A stretch of 64,000 nucleotides of DNA from NCBI RefSeq assembly GCF_004193775.1, contig NC_041021.1, forward strand, positions 17,544,540-17,608,539. The letters are read 5' to 3'. The position numbers were made by a program, and so were the translations under genes. Under the pieces are notes generated by a model that saw only the letters and a program-made list of their open reading frames with translations, did not search any database and had not been told where the DNA came from. Origin of the DNA: Glycine soja (Eukaryota > Streptophyta > Magnoliopsida > Fabales > Fabaceae). Positions 20,498 to 31,966 of the stretch are shown in pieces (the stretch's first letter is position 1; each line of letters starts with the position of its first letter).

Positions 20498-20516
20498 TCC
20501 AAAACCCCCCATACTT
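20498..20516 (-). promoter_or_regulatory. polypurine tract of the Athila-like element
   Basis: Minus strand reads ATGGGGGGTTTTGGA directly before TGTGCCAT, the LTR start. The position is right for the plus-strand primer of reverse transcription. Confidence 0.6.
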
Positions 20517-22022
20517 AGCCTTTTTTGCACTCCTGGGCAAAATGAAGCAAAGAACAAAATCCAAGGATATCAAAGAGAGACAAACAAAAACATTTACATA
20601 TTTCTCAATGAACATCAAGGAATGAAAGGAATGGGTAACATCTAACATGAAGAGATCCAAAGAGTCAAGACATTCGTGAAAATCATCCAAGCAACCTAAT
20701 CATGGCAAAATAGTTAATCATCTCAAGAATGAAAAGTGATACAGCCTCACAAGATATACACTCTATCTCTCAAGTATCTAGGCTATTGTTTACTCTCGAG
20801 GCACCCATGAAAACAAACACCACATAGACTTGGAAAAATTCTAAAATTGACAAACAACTTGACAAACACATGCATATAAGGATCAAAAGGTCTTTAAAGG
20901 TTGTAATGGGGCCAAGGACAAGGTAGGGGAAAAAATATGGAATAAGTAGGTAAATCCCAAAGGAATAGAGGAGCAATAGGGAATAAGTGGAAATTAAGCA
21001 CAAGTAGTAAACACAAACCCTCTAATATCAACAAAATCAACCAAGGCTCCCAAATCAAGTCCTCATAACAAGACCTCATTTATTCAACTTCACTTCTTTT
21101 CTTCTTCTTTTTTTTTTGAACAGTATGAATTTGCAGAAATTGCAGCAATGGATTTTTTTTCATTTTTTTAAACAGTACAAATTTGAAGATTAAAGCAAGA
21201 GCTAGGCAATATATATATACATCAAGCATGGCCAAAATAAAACATTAAGCGTGGCCAAAAATCATATCTTCCAATGAAACATACCCCCCCACACTTATTC
21301 CCAAAACAATTCCAAAGCTCCAAAATTCCTTAAGGGTAAGGTGATATCATGGTTTTTCACTTAAGGCTTGTAATGAGCTTCAAAACAAAGAAAGGGGAAC
21401 ATAGGCTCAAAGGGGCTATCAAAGGAATTAATTCAAGGTAAGTCCATTTGGCTAGAAGCTTATAAGAACAAAATTGCCTAAATCATTTCCAAATATGCAT
21501 GTGAATTAGGAAGCATCAACAAGAATCAAGCCAAGGCTATTGTGCAAGCAATCAATGGGGCAAAACACACCAAAAGATTATGATGATGGATGGCTCAAAT
21601 TCTCACAAAGGTAAACTTATCACTTTCAAATTGAGCTTTCAAAATTATCATGACATGTAGAGGAAAAACAAGGATTTCAAATCACAAAATGTCAAGAGAC
21701 TTTTATTTTCAGAACAATTACCCATTTCTTGAACATATCCTATAATTCAAAGAAAAATATGCAAAGTTGTACATGCAAACAAAATTGACCTAAAATATTA
21801 AACTAGAAACCCAACAAAACTAACAAAACTAACAAATTTAACACAAAAAAAACTAACAAAACTAGCAAACCCAAAACCAAAGAACACTCCCTCCCATACT
21901 TAAACAACACATTGTCCTCAATGTAGCACAATTAAAAGATTAAAAGCAAGTAAACCATCAAATAGAATCGGAAAAATGTAATAAAAGTAAAGAAGGAGAC
22001 AGAAGAAAGAAAACTCCCTAAA
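20517..22022. other. 3' non-coding region of the Athila-like element
   Basis: 1.5 kb with no supported gene. On the minus strand it carries GACAATGTGTTGTTTAAG near 21,910, a phrase typical of the region after integrase in Athila elements. It also has a second purine run (AAGTGTGGGGGG) near 21,285. Because this follows the RNase H start almost directly, the rest of pol has been deleted at about 22,020. Confidence 0.6.
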
Positions 22023-22903
22023 TCATGGCGGAAAAGAAGTAAGCTGAAGTAAGGAGATCTTTTGAGCAAGGACAATCCCCAATGCATAATTTGATGCATC
22101 ACACATAAGCTCAAAAGGGGCGGTCCAGTCGGGTGCCTGGATGATGGGGGTGGTAGTCAGTGCTCTTTTGAGGCAATCAAAAGCCTTTTTGAGTTTATCA
22201 TTAAAGTCAAACTCCACCTCCTTTTGCAACAAGTTGGATAGTGGAAGGGCTACCTTGCTAAAACCTCTTATAAAGCGCTTGTAGAATCCTGCATGACCAA
22301 AAAAGATCGCACCTCTCGAACGCAAGAGGGGTAAGGCAATTCTGAAATAACAAAAATTTTTGCAGGATCTACTTCAATGCCCTTATTGGAAATAATGTGG
22401 CCTAAAACTATACCTTGCTCAACCATAAAATAACATTTTTCAAAATTTAGAACAAGGTTAGTTTCAGTGCATCTATTCAAAACCTTTTCCAGACTATCCA
22501 AAAAAATATCAAAAGAGGATCCATATACAGTGAAATTATCCATAAACACCTCTATGTAATTTTCTAAAAAATCACTAAAAATACTAATCATGCACCGCTG
22601 GAAGGTACCAGGGGCATTGGACAGGCCGAAAGGCATCCTTGGATAGGCAAAAGTGCCAAAGGGGCAGGTGAATGTGGTATTTTCCTGATCCTCAGGAGCA
22701 ATAGTGATTTGCATATAACCAGAAAAACCATCAAGGAAACAGTAGTGAGATTTACCTGCCAGGCATTCAAGCATCTGGTCAATGAATGGCAGTGGAAAAT
22801 GGTCCTTTTTGGTAACCTGGTTCAGCCTCCTATAGTCGATGCAGACTCTCCAACTATTCTGCACCCGAGTAGGAAACAAATCCTTCTTCTCATTTTTTAT
22901 CAC
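22023..22903 (-). pseudogene. Athila-like reverse transcriptase fragment
   Basis: Two overlapping frames encode RT from WRVCIDYRRLNQVTKKDHFP, through motif A (CFLDGFSGYMQI) and PFGLSNAPGTFQRCM, to the thumb and the first residues of RNase H (FELMCDASNYALG). The normal MDD active site reads VFMDNFTVYG: the second catalytic aspartate is asparagine (codon AAT). A frameshift near 22,300 separates the last part. The frame is lost at 22,023 by deletion. Reverse transcription by this copy is not expected. Confidence 0.85.
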
Positions 22904-23071
22904 GGTGAGGCCGGTTTTCTTTGGGACTACCTAGACGGGACTCACCCATTGGCTGTCGGAGATAGGATAAATGATTTTAGCTTGCAAAAGCTTGGTTACC
23001 TCCTTCTTCACTACATCAAGAATCACCGGGTTGAGTCTTTTTTGTGGCTGTCTTACTGGTTTAGCCCCATC

Positions 23072-24457
23072 CTATAAATTTATTCGATGCATACATGTGG
23101 ATGGGCTAATACCAGGAATGTCCGCTAGGGTCCAGCCTATAGCCTTCTTATGCTTCTTGAGAACTGATAACAGCTTCTCCTCTTGCTCATCAGCAAGGGA
23201 GGCAGATATAATTACTGGAAAACTTTTGCTATCATCCAAGTAAGCATGTTTTAAATTTGATGATAGAGGCTTCAATTCTGGTGTGGCCGACTGGATAGTG
23301 GTAGAAAGAGATGGTTTCTCAGCCTGTACCTTATAAAGAAAGTCGGAAGTATGTGTACTTCCTGAAACATGGTTAGCTCTATCTGACTCTATAAAATCAA
23401 TCTCAAGAGGTAAAGCATCAACAGACATGTAATTAATATCAATTTCAGATTCACTCTCAACATCAAATTTAGACATATGGTCAAGTACAAATTCAAATTC
23501 AATGCATGAAGAGTGACAGGCATGCAGATTGGAGTGAAGATCAGTCATGTATTCATCAACAATATGGTCAATTATTTCAACACAAAATATAGAAAGATCT
23601 TCAGATGGGTGTTTCATAGCATCAAGAATATTAAAATGAACAGTTATATCACCAAACTCCATAGATAGTGTGCCAGCATATACATCTATCTTAGTTCTAG
23701 CAGTTTTCATAAAAGGTCTGCCTAGAATGATGGGAACTGATCCTTTAGAAAATCCCTCCTCCATATTCAAAATATAGAAATCAACAGGGAAAATCAGTTC
23801 ACCAACTCTAACTAAGACACCCTCTATGAAACCCGCAGGATAGGCAACACTTCTATTAGCTAAATGAATTACCACATCAGTTGATTGCAAGGGACCAAGA
23901 GATAGAGAATTAAAAATAGACAGAGGCATCACACTAACAGAAGCTCCTAAATCTAGCATGGCATTGTCAAACTTATTGTTCCCTATAATACAAGGTATGC
24001 TAAATGTACCTAGATCTTTACATTTTTCAAGGATTTGGGGAACAAATTTACCAATCAATGCAGAGACATTTCTGCCCATACTAATTCTTTCACTTCCTTT
24101 AAGCTTTCGCTTATTAGTGCACAACTCCTTCAAGAATTTAGCATATCTTGGAATTTGCTTTATTGCATCCAGCAGAGGTATGCTTACCTCTACTTTTCTA
24201 AATGTTTCCAATATCTCCTTCTCTATCTCTTCCATTTTTTTGTTGGAAATTGCTCTTGCAGGGAATGGAAAAGGGATATGCTTCTTCTCTTTAGATTCAC
24301 CTGCATAGAAATTGTTAGGTAATTTACTCTTTAAATTTTTGTCATCATCTTTTTCTGGAGTAGAGTGAAGTTGGGCAAGTTCATTTGCGAATGAGGAAGA
24401 TGTTGCTGGTTGAGGTCCTTGACACTGCTTTCCCGACCTCAATGCAATGGCACTCAC
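23072..24457 (-). CDS. Athila-like gag end, aspartic protease and start of pol
   Basis: Open frame of 461 codons. It starts inside gag (MSAIALRSGKQCQGPQ). After a charged helical segment comes the protease active site MLDLGASVSVMPLSIF (DLG in place of DTG/DSG) and the closing LGRPFMKTARTKID segment. The last 60 residues (EEKLLSVLKKHKKAIGWTL) belong to the linker at the start of RT. A stop after STCMHRINL and further damage separate it from RT at 22,903. The intact active-site region suggests recent decay. Confidence 0.82.
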   Translation of the reverse strand: MSAIALRSGKQCQGPQPATSSSFANELAQLHSTPEKDDDKNLKSKLPNNFYAGESKEKKHIPFPFPARAISNKKMEEIEKEILETFRKVEVSIPLLDAIKQIPRYAKFLKELCTNKRKLKGSERISMGRNVSALIGKFVPQILEKCKDLGTFSIPCIIGNNKFDNAMLDLGASVSVMPLSIFNSLSLGPLQSTDVVIHLANRSVAYPAGFIEGVLVRVGELIFPVDFYILNMEEGFSKGSVPIILGRPFMKTARTKIDVYAGTLSMEFGDITVHFNILDAMKHPSEDLSIFCVEIIDHIVDEYMTDLHSNLHACHSSCIEFEFVLDHMSKFDVESESEIDINYMSVDALPLEIDFIESDRANHVSGSTHTSDFLYKVQAEKPSLSTTIQSATPELKPLSSNLKHAYLDDSKSFPVIISASLADEQEEKLLSVLKKHKKAIGWTLADIPGISPSTCMHRINL

Positions 24458-25851
24458 ATTTTTGGGATTCTACACAGATTGAGAAGGTAATTTGTCATAA
24501 TTCTGGAACTGTTGTTGATTTAACTGTGTAGCCAATTGTCCCATTTGATTAGTTAAGCTATGAATGGAGGCTCTAGTCTCTTGTTGAAACTGAATGTTTT
24601 GCATAGTCATTTGCCTCACAAGTTCTTCAAGGGAAGGTTGCGGAGGCGCCTCAACTGTTTGCTATTTCTGGGCTGTTACGGTTGCTGCTGTTGTTGTTGC
24701 TGCTGTTGTGGAGGACTCAACCATCTAAGGTTGGGATGATTCCTCCACCCGGGATTGTACCTGTTGCTGGAGAGGTCATAATTGTTCTATTGTGGCTGAA
24801 TTTGTTGCTGAGGTTGAGGAGGTCTACTATAGATGTTGGTAGCATATGCTTCAGGCTGTTCAATTGCTCCAGATTATTGCACAGAAGGGCAAAGGTCTGT
24901 ATGGTGGTCGGCAGAGAAGCATAAACCATAGAGTCTTGCGACAGGTGCAGATTTCTTATTCATGGCCAGTTGGGTTACCAAGTTAACCAAGGCATTTAGT
25001 TTACCTTCAAGCTTCTTAGTTTCAGATGATGCAGATGAGTTTGTGGCCACCTCATGCACTCCTCTGATGACTATATCATCATTTCTGGTGCTAAACTGCT
25101 GGGAGTTTGAAGCCATCTTCTCAATTAAATTTCTAGCTTTAGCATGGGTCATGTCTCCAAGGGCTCCACCACTGGCGGTATCTATCATACTTCTCTCCAT
25201 GTTACTGAGTCCTTCATAAAAATATTGGAGAAGCTACTCAGAAATTTGGTGGTGAGGGCAACTGGCACATAGTTTCTTAAATCTCTCCCATTATTCATAT
25301 AAGCTCTCTCCACTGAGTTGCCTAATTCCTAAAATATCTTTTCTGATGGCCATGGTCCTGGAAGCAGGGAAAAATTGGAGCAAAGTAATATAGCCAGTCC
25401 TTTGCCACTCCCTCTAGAGAATGAGGAAAAGCCTTCAGAAATATGTGATCCTCCTGGACATCTGGGGTTTCATTGTGGAGCAAACAATATGGAATTCATT
25501 CAGATGTTTGTGCGGGTCTTCACCTGCAAGACCATCAAACTTTGGAAGCAAATGGATCAGTCCAGTTTTAAGAACATATGGGACATCCTCATCAGGGTAT
25601 TGGATGCACAAGCTTTCGTAGGTGAAATCAGGTGCAGCCATTTCCCATAGAGACCTCTCACGGGGTGGAGGTTGTGCCATGTTCTCAGAATGTTCAAAAT
25701 CAGAATGTTCAAAACAATAATGCTCAAAATCACCAATAATAGAATGCTCAAGATGCTCAAAAGGTACTAAATGATGTCAAACTAATCTATGAAATGTCCT
25801 ATCTATCTCAAGATCAAAGGGTTGTAAGTCAGGTGGATTGCCTCTAGTCAT
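24458..25851 (-). pseudogene. gag: Athila-like gag, decayed
   Basis: I place the original start at the ATG at 25,851 (MTRGNPPDLQPFDLEIDRTF). An in-frame TGA at 25,777-25,779 interrupts it at codon 25. The segment around 25,680-25,435 (AAPDFTYESLCIQYPDEDV, PKFDGLAGEDPHKHLNEFH) is the Gag N-terminal domain and ends in a frameshift. The segment 25,200-24,874 carries NLIEKMASNSQQF and a knuckle-like CGLCFSADHHTDLC. Between and after these are further stops, and a CAA/CAG-rich (glutamine) stretch near 24,680-24,720. Confidence 0.8.
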
Positions 25852-26701
25852 ACACTATATTCAGCATGCACAACTAGTTGCTTTCTTATGTAAGTAACAG
25901 TGTAGGTTTGAACTACAGCTACCATTAAATGATATCCAAATGACTTGAAATTTTGTGAGCAACCTTATAAAATGCTTATAAGATAGCACAAAAACTTTCA
26001 AACGAAAATTCAAAGTCTAACTATAGAAGCTAAAAATGATAAGTTAAGAAAAATAAGAGAATAATACTTGGAAAATAAAATACTTTTGACATAATCGCAA
26101 TTTTTGGAAGAAGGAGACCTCAACCGGCCTGTGGCAGGTTGCGATGGCATGGGAAATTTTTTTCTACCCCAAATACATATATAATAATAGCGATTCTGAT
26201 AACCGGAGCAAAAGTTATGGCTGTTTGAAGTTTTGACAAAAATCTAATTGGCTACTTTTTTGGAGCTTTCAAATCTGACCAAACTAAGGGCTCCAACTAT
26301 TTTTCCCACAAAATATGGATCAAAAGAAGTGACCACAAAAAAATTCAGCCAAAAATAACAACTATAGCTACCAAAACAAAAATCCCAATTAATTCAGCAA
26401 GTGTGGTCTCTAAAATCCGTCGCTATGGGATTTCCACTACTACCCTGTTTTCCAGTTCAACAAAAGTGGTCACTAAATCCTTCGCAAATCACTATTCACA
26501 TCAAAACACAAAACTGAAATAGGGGAAGCCCTGAATAGAAAAACTAAAACAGAACACTAAACTAAACAAAATAACAAGACTCTAGACACACTTAACGCAA
26601 CACAAACACAACACTAACACACACTAACACAACACACGAAAGCATAAAACAACTAAACATAAAACACGAATCACTAGCTATTATGAACCTTTAGACACTG
26701 C
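25852..26701. other. leader between PBS and gag of the Athila-like element
   Basis: About 850 bp, A-rich on the plus strand, without a supported gene. A string of CACAACACTAACACA-like repeats sits at 26,590-26,640. Confidence 0.5.
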
Positions 26702-26719
26702 TCCCCGGCAACGACGCCA
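26702..26719 (-). promoter_or_regulatory. primer-binding site, tRNA-Asp type
   Basis: Minus strand reads TGGCGTCGTTGCCGGGGA a few bases inside the LTR end. This is the Athila-type PBS expected to pair with tRNA-Asp. Confidence 0.75.
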
Positions 26720-26723
26720 AATT

Positions 26724-27808
26724 TGATCGAGGCCGTACCCGAATCAAATAAACATTAAAATGTAGTAACTAGGAAGTGATCCTAGGTCATTTCCCAACGA
26801 GCAATGATACACCAAATGTTCATGACAGATAGTAGGAAAATAGTAATGAAAGGGGGGTTGGGGGTTGTTTGCTTTTGTAAATTAAACAACAAATAGATGT
26901 GAATTAGAAAATATCAGAATTAAAACACGTTGCTTCCCCTTGATTCACAACCAAGTCTCTTATCCTAGGTTAGGAGAGTTTATCCTTTATCAGTTCAACC
27001 ACTTAATCCAACCCTAAATTAAATTACTAAGCGAAATTTAACATAAGGCATTCATTATATGATTAAGCAACACATACACCAATTACTCATAAACGATCAT
27101 TAAGCATGAACGTAAATTAAGCGCAGAGACAATTAATCAAGCACCAAGCATGCATGAATTAATAGCAACAAATTCAGAGTAATTAGTGAAGAGGAAAAAC
27201 CGAATAGAATTTAACAGTAATAATAGAACCTCAAAGAGAAATGTGCTTGATCCTCAAGAGAAAACAACGCTGGGGACTTAGCCTTCCATTAATCAATAGA
27301 GAACGAAATTTTAGATTGAAGAATGAAATTTTATTGCTAAAACGAAAAGTCAAAACTGAATTGCAAAAATGAAAAAAAGGAGAAAGAGAAGAGAGAGGGC
27401 CTAAACTAGAACCTTGGTGCTGTTATATAGTTTTCCAACCCCAAAGCTTACAAATCTGTTTTAAATCCAAGCCCATAAATAAAATAAAATCAAATCTAGA
27501 TAAGATAAGATAAGATAAGATCTAGATGAAATAATATCTAAATGAGATCAAATCTAAATAATATCTAGATAAGATAAAGTCTAGATAAGATAAAATTTTG
27601 TAGAATAAAATAGTCTGCCCTCTTCAAGTCCAAGCCCAATTCTGGATTCAAGCCCAATGCTTCATTAATTCCTGAAATTAGATTAAAAACATCAAATTAG
27701 CTGAATGGGCCCAAATAATAAATCTGCATAATTAATTTGACAATTAAGACTAATCAGTAATTAAAATGGTGCAAAAAGGGTTAAGAAATAAGAAAAAATA
27801 ATGGCACA
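26724..27808 (-). repeat. 5' LTR of the Athila-like element
   Basis: 1,085 bp, starting TGTGCCATTATT and ending CTCGATCA in element orientation. It includes a degenerate GATAA/CTAGATAAGATAA microsatellite block at about 27,498-27,600. Its start is repeated at 20,490-20,497, which marks the interrupted 3' LTR. Confidence 0.82.
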
Positions 27809-28277
27809 TCACTCACCCTTGCAATTTTGTATCGTGTGGTTGATACCTGTGATGATTAGGTACCTTGTTCGTGGGAGCAGATTGACAGCAGTAGGGTGCA
27901 GGGAGTAAGATTCTAGTGAGGAGCCGCCGAGCCGACATGATGACGTTGGCATTGTTTTGGGAGAGAGAGTTGTGTTTTGTAATCAACTCCTCCATAGTTG
28001 GTTTTCAAATTTTATTTTTTTGAGTTAAAAATGTAAATCTTAGATTTTAATTATATGTATGAACAGATTTAATTTCCATTATGTGCATGACGTGTACCGA
28101 GTTACTATTCCTATATAATTATATATTCACTTAAGTATTAGCGTGTTGTTAGGTGAATGTGTGTCACAGAAAAAAAAAACTTTATTTTCATAAGAAAATT
28201 AAGGAAGTTTTCTTTTAAAAATTGAAATTATCGCATAATAGAGTGGTGATATCGTAGCGACGAGGCAGGTCGTTACA
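27809..28277 (+). repeat. 3' portion of a Tekay-like LTR, cut by the Athila insertion
   Basis: About 470 bp that align directly with 36,690-37,152, the end of a longer LTR. The shared start is CACCCTTGCAATTTTGTATC. It ends GTCGTTACA, then an iMet PBS follows. Its upstream part was separated by the Athila-like element that begins at 27,808. Confidence 0.8.
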
Positions 28278-28282
28278 TTTAG

Positions 28283-28294
28283 TGGTATCAGAGC
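28283..28294 (+). promoter_or_regulatory. primer-binding site, initiator tRNA-Met type
   Basis: TGGTATCAGAGC lies five bases after the LTR end GTTACA. It is the standard iMet PBS of chromoviruses and many other LTR elements. Confidence 0.8.
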
Positions 28295-28431
28295 AGGTCG
28301 AACCTTTCGACCAATGAATTGTGAGTCTGCTATGTTTTTTGTGCATTCTCTTGTTGCTTTGTTGAATGCTTTATGTGTGTTGTTTGTTATTAGAACTTAC
28401 TCACTTGTTGTGTTTCCATGAGTTATAAAGA

Positions 28432-28708
28432 ATGTGACCTGGGATGTCTTCAAGAGGGTATTTTTGGAGAAATACTTCCATGAGGATGTTAGGAACAAGA
28501 AAGAGATGGAGTTCTTAGACCTCAAGTAGGGAAATACAGTTGTGGCTGAATATGCAGCCAAGTTTGAGGAGTTGGTGAGGTACTTTCCCCATTATCAAGG
28601 GAGAGATGGTGAAAGTTCCAAATGTGTGAAGTTTCTAAATGTCTTGCGACCTGAAGTGAAGCAAGCTGTGAATTACCAAGCTGTTCGTCAGTTCCCACTT
28701 TTGGTTAA
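28432..28708 (+). pseudogene. Tekay-like gag fragment
   Basis: Translates as part of the retrotransposon Gag core (VTWDVFKRVFLEKYFHEDV, then YAAKFEELVRYFPHYQG), with a TAG in place of the glutamine of DLKQGN. It is cut at 28,708, where an Athila-like LTR begins. It resembles the Gag of the Tekay copies at 51,959-54,394 and 61,942-62,889. Confidence 0.75.
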
Positions 28709-30096
28709 TGTTAGTCGGTGAAAACGACTAACTTTTGTGTATAAAACTTGTGTAAATTGTATCAAACTCTTCCAATTTATGGTTATTTTGTAGTGTTATA
28801 AGTATTTTTTGTTAAGTATAGGTAATAAATACTTAGTATTTTCATTTTGTGTGTTCAATAATCATTTTCTCTCAATTTAATGTTAATTAGGCAAGCTTTG
28901 GAAAGTGCTATTTTTCATCATCTCGCTAAGCCATTCTCCTGGCTTAGCGAGCGTCCGCTAAGCGCAACACTCATGGGCTAAGCGCGAGGAAGACTCTGGA
29001 AGAGGATGAGCTGTACAGGTTTGCTAAGTGCACCGCTTCATCTCACTAAGCGCATTGTTCAGTTCATCCGCTAAGCGAGAAAGGCACGCGCTAAGCTGAA
29101 ATTCACTAATGTGCGCTAAATGCACGAGCACGAACAAGGCCACCTATTTAAACCTGAAATCAGATTTTGTGATGAGAGTTTGGATTGGGATTCATAGCTT
29201 TGCATGTCTAGGGTTTCTAGAGAGAGAAAGGTCCAAGTTCCAGAGAGTTTTAAGAGATTTTGTTGTGTGAAGATCTGCAGAAACCAGAGCTTGAAGCAGG
29301 AGCTGGTTTGAGATCTTGAGATGAGTTTGTAAGGGATTGTGAGATCCTAGAGGTGAAGGAGACATCCTCACCACTTTTATTTTTGCAATCTTTCATCTTT
29401 TTCTCCTCTTTGTTGTTAAGAAGGCTTCCTGGTATGGAAAGCTAAATCCTCTGTTGGATCTTCCCTGTAGGTACCTGATGTAAATATATTTCTATCTAAT
29501 TAATGATGTTTTGTGTTTTCTCAATGCTATCTATTTTTATGCCTTTACCTTGATCATGTAAATGCATGCTTTGTCAGGGTCATTCAACAGTGGAAACTGG
29601 TCTGACTCTAAAGTCCTTGATAGTACAGGGCTGAGTTGTCGTGCTTTCACGAGGAATTGGGGTGCGATAATTTAGTTGGGTATACGTGTCTTAATGCTGT
29701 CCTGGTTGAGTTTAGTCTTACAAGAGGAATCTGCGGACAATGCTTGATCAGGATTAGGCTAAACTATCATGAGGAATCAGGGTTTAGTATCTCAGGAGAC
29801 ACCATAAGAACACATGAGCATTGTTAGATATAAAATATCTTTTTAGCATCAGGCACCTATTAGGAAGGCCAACATGTTCTCTACTTGTTTTTACACATCA
29901 TTTCTCTCGCGTGATTTTCTTTCTTTTTGCACTTATAGTTTATACACCTGTTCATATTCACACTTACCTTTACACACCAGGCACCTATTTGCTGAAATAG
30001 CTTACCAAATAACCCAAGTTCCCCGAGTATTTGATACTCGATTCTTACCGTTTTATACTACTTGTGCGATCCGGTGCACTTGCCAGAAGCCGAACA
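28709..30096 (+). repeat. LTR of a second Athila-like element (plus strand)
   Basis: About 1.39 kb starting TGTTAGTCGG and ending near CCGAACA, followed by an Athila-type PBS. It has GCTAAGCGC-type motifs, a 12-bp perfect hairpin at 28,922-28,951 and a TATTTAAA box near 29,143. An inverted partial copy lies at about 33,665-34,641. Confidence 0.75.
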
Positions 30097-30105
30097 AGTT
30101 CTTGT

Positions 30106-30120
30106 TGGCGTTGTCGGGGA
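30106..30120 (+). promoter_or_regulatory. primer-binding site, Athila type
   Basis: TGGCGTTGTCGGGGA, a variant of the tRNA-Asp PBS, lies about 10 bp after the LTR end. Confidence 0.65.
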
Positions 30121-30266
30121 ACATCTTTTTATTTGGGAAGTTAGTTCGTCTTTTGGTGTCTATTCTTTATTTGTTATTCTTTGATTGTTTTTATGAACGT
30201 TTGTTCATAATTCCTATTTGTCTTTTCTTGTTAAACTGGATAACCGTTGTTTTGTTAGTGTTGTAT

Positions 30267-31268
30267 ATGTATAGATCTCCCACAGAAAATTTAGTTCCTC
30301 TAGACTTAAAAATTGAAGCTACATTGCGAAGGAATAGGGCCAAGAGGAGAAGGAAACTTCTACACGACAGAATAGTTGCATCCATTCTTGAGGAGGAGAC
30401 TCATTTCTATGACTTATTATTACCTGATTCACCATCATCAAGGGAATCCGCCACTCAATTACCTGAAGTCATTACCATGGCAGAAGAGCATGACCAGAGG
30501 ATTACCCTTGAGGATTACTCAAGTAGTTCAGTACCACAATTTTTCACCAGCATTACAAGCTAACAACATCAACTACCCATATTCTTTAATTCATTTAATA
30601 CAAGAGAACTTATTTCAAGGATTACCTAATGAAGATCCCTATGCATACTTGGCAATGTTCATTGAAATATGTAACACTGTTAAGATTGCCGGTGTACCAG
30701 ACAAAGCTATTAGGCTTAGCCTTTTCTCATTCTCATTGGCAGGAGAAGCTAAGAGGTGGCTCCACTTATTCAAGGGCAATAGTCTAAAAACCTAGGAAGA
30801 AGTTCTTGAAAAATTCCTAAAGAAAGACTTCCCAGAGTCCAAGACTGCAGAAGGGAAAGCTTCAATCTCTTTATTTTATCAATTTCCAGATGAATCTCTG
30901 AGTGAAGCATTGGAGAGATTCAGAGGCTTGTTGAGAAGAACTCCCACTCATGGTTTTTCCGAGCCAATCCAATTGAATATGTTTATAGATGGGCTAAGAC
31001 CATAAACCAAGCAACTGCTACATGCTTCTGCATGGGGAAAGAAAAAATTGAAGACCCCGGAAGAAGCAACTAAGCTAATTGATAACATGTCAGTGATCAT
31101 GCCATTCTACAAAACAGAACCCATCAACCCACGAAGAAAGACCAAGATCAAATGGTTTAGTTCAAGTTGTAATAAGGGCCCAATTGGCAACCTAGGCATC
31201 AGCCTTTTGGGAGACCAAATGGTGGTTGGCTTGATGGCTTTTGGGGGTGATTTTGGTTGCCACAATTT
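30267..31268 (+). pseudogene. gag: Athila-like gag, frameshifted
   Basis: Starts at the ATG at 30,267 (MYRSPTENLVPLDLKIEA), with a basic stretch RRNRAKRRRKLLHDR. The frame shifts near 30,490 into another frame with the Gag core (NNINYPYSLIHLIQENLF, FSFSLAGEAKRWLHLF). That frame ends at a TAG near 30,795, after which the similarity runs on (FLKKDFPESKTAEGKASI, RFRGLLRRTPTHGF) through another stop near 31,004. It is lost at about 31,270, where an unrelated insertion begins. Confidence 0.75.
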
Positions 31269-31269
31269 C

Positions 31270-31960
31270 AGTTACACTCAGCCATTAAGTTCTTTTAATT
31301 CCCTAGGTTAGTGGCATTAAGTTCTTTTAATTCTAGGTTAGTGGATCATTACTAAAATTTGATGTAAAGCTTCTATATAAGCTAAACCATTTTATTAATA
31401 AACACAAGTTGAGTTTTATTCAAAAAATTAGAGTTTATCTCTTTTATCTTAGTGAGAGTGATTCTCCTAAGTTCTTGAGTGATTCAAGAACACCCTGGCT
31501 ATATCAAAGGACTTTCACAACCTTTGTGTGTTGCCCTCGCCAGAAAGAGTGATTTTTTCCTTCCTTTCATCTTCAACCTTGTTCTTTCAAACCACAATTC
31601 CAGGAAATCCACTTATGCCCAGAATTATCTCGTGGCCATAACACCCGTTTTACACGCTCAAATTAAGTGATTCTTGAGCCTAAATTGAATTTCAAAATGA
31701 GATCTTTCACGTCGTTTTGGAATCACCTCATTTGGAGCCCTATAGCTTGAGTTATTTCCATTTCTATATTTCTTTCCAGCCACCACTTAACCTACATTTT
31801 ATCATCTCATTCTTCCATTTTATGCCAAGAACCACCTTATTAAGGCCTACAAAATTAGCCACCGCCCAACCCTTAAATCTTGCCAATTTTCCATCCTTTC
31901 CTTAATCAATTTCTGCATTTTCCATCAAGGTTTAATCCTAGACAATCCTAAGTCAGCCCT
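31270..31960. other. unclassified insertion between gag and protease
   Basis: No gene seen. The left edge has two direct copies of ATTAAGTTCTTTTAATTC followed by TAGGTTAGTGG (31,286-31,343). The rest is AT-rich and reads like a transcribed non-coding repeat. I cannot assign it to a family or find its ends. Confidence 0.4.
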
Positions 31961-31966
31961 TGTGCC

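Larger units (their letters stand above)
20490..27808 (-). mobile_element. Athila-like LTR retrotransposon, interrupted and internally deleted
   Basis: Minus-strand order: 5' LTR (26,724-27,808), tRNA-Asp-type PBS, gag, protease, RT start, a deletion, 3' non-coding region, polypurine tract, and the first 8 bp of the 3' LTR (20,490-20,497). The 3' LTR start TGTGCCAT equals the 5' LTR start. The Ogre-like element then begins, so it inserted in this 3' LTR. RNase H (most) and integrase are missing. Gag and RT carry stops and frameshifts. Confidence 0.85.

Noticed and set aside
30191..30385. Minus-strand frame over the gag start
   Set aside because: Shadow of the plus-strand gag frame.
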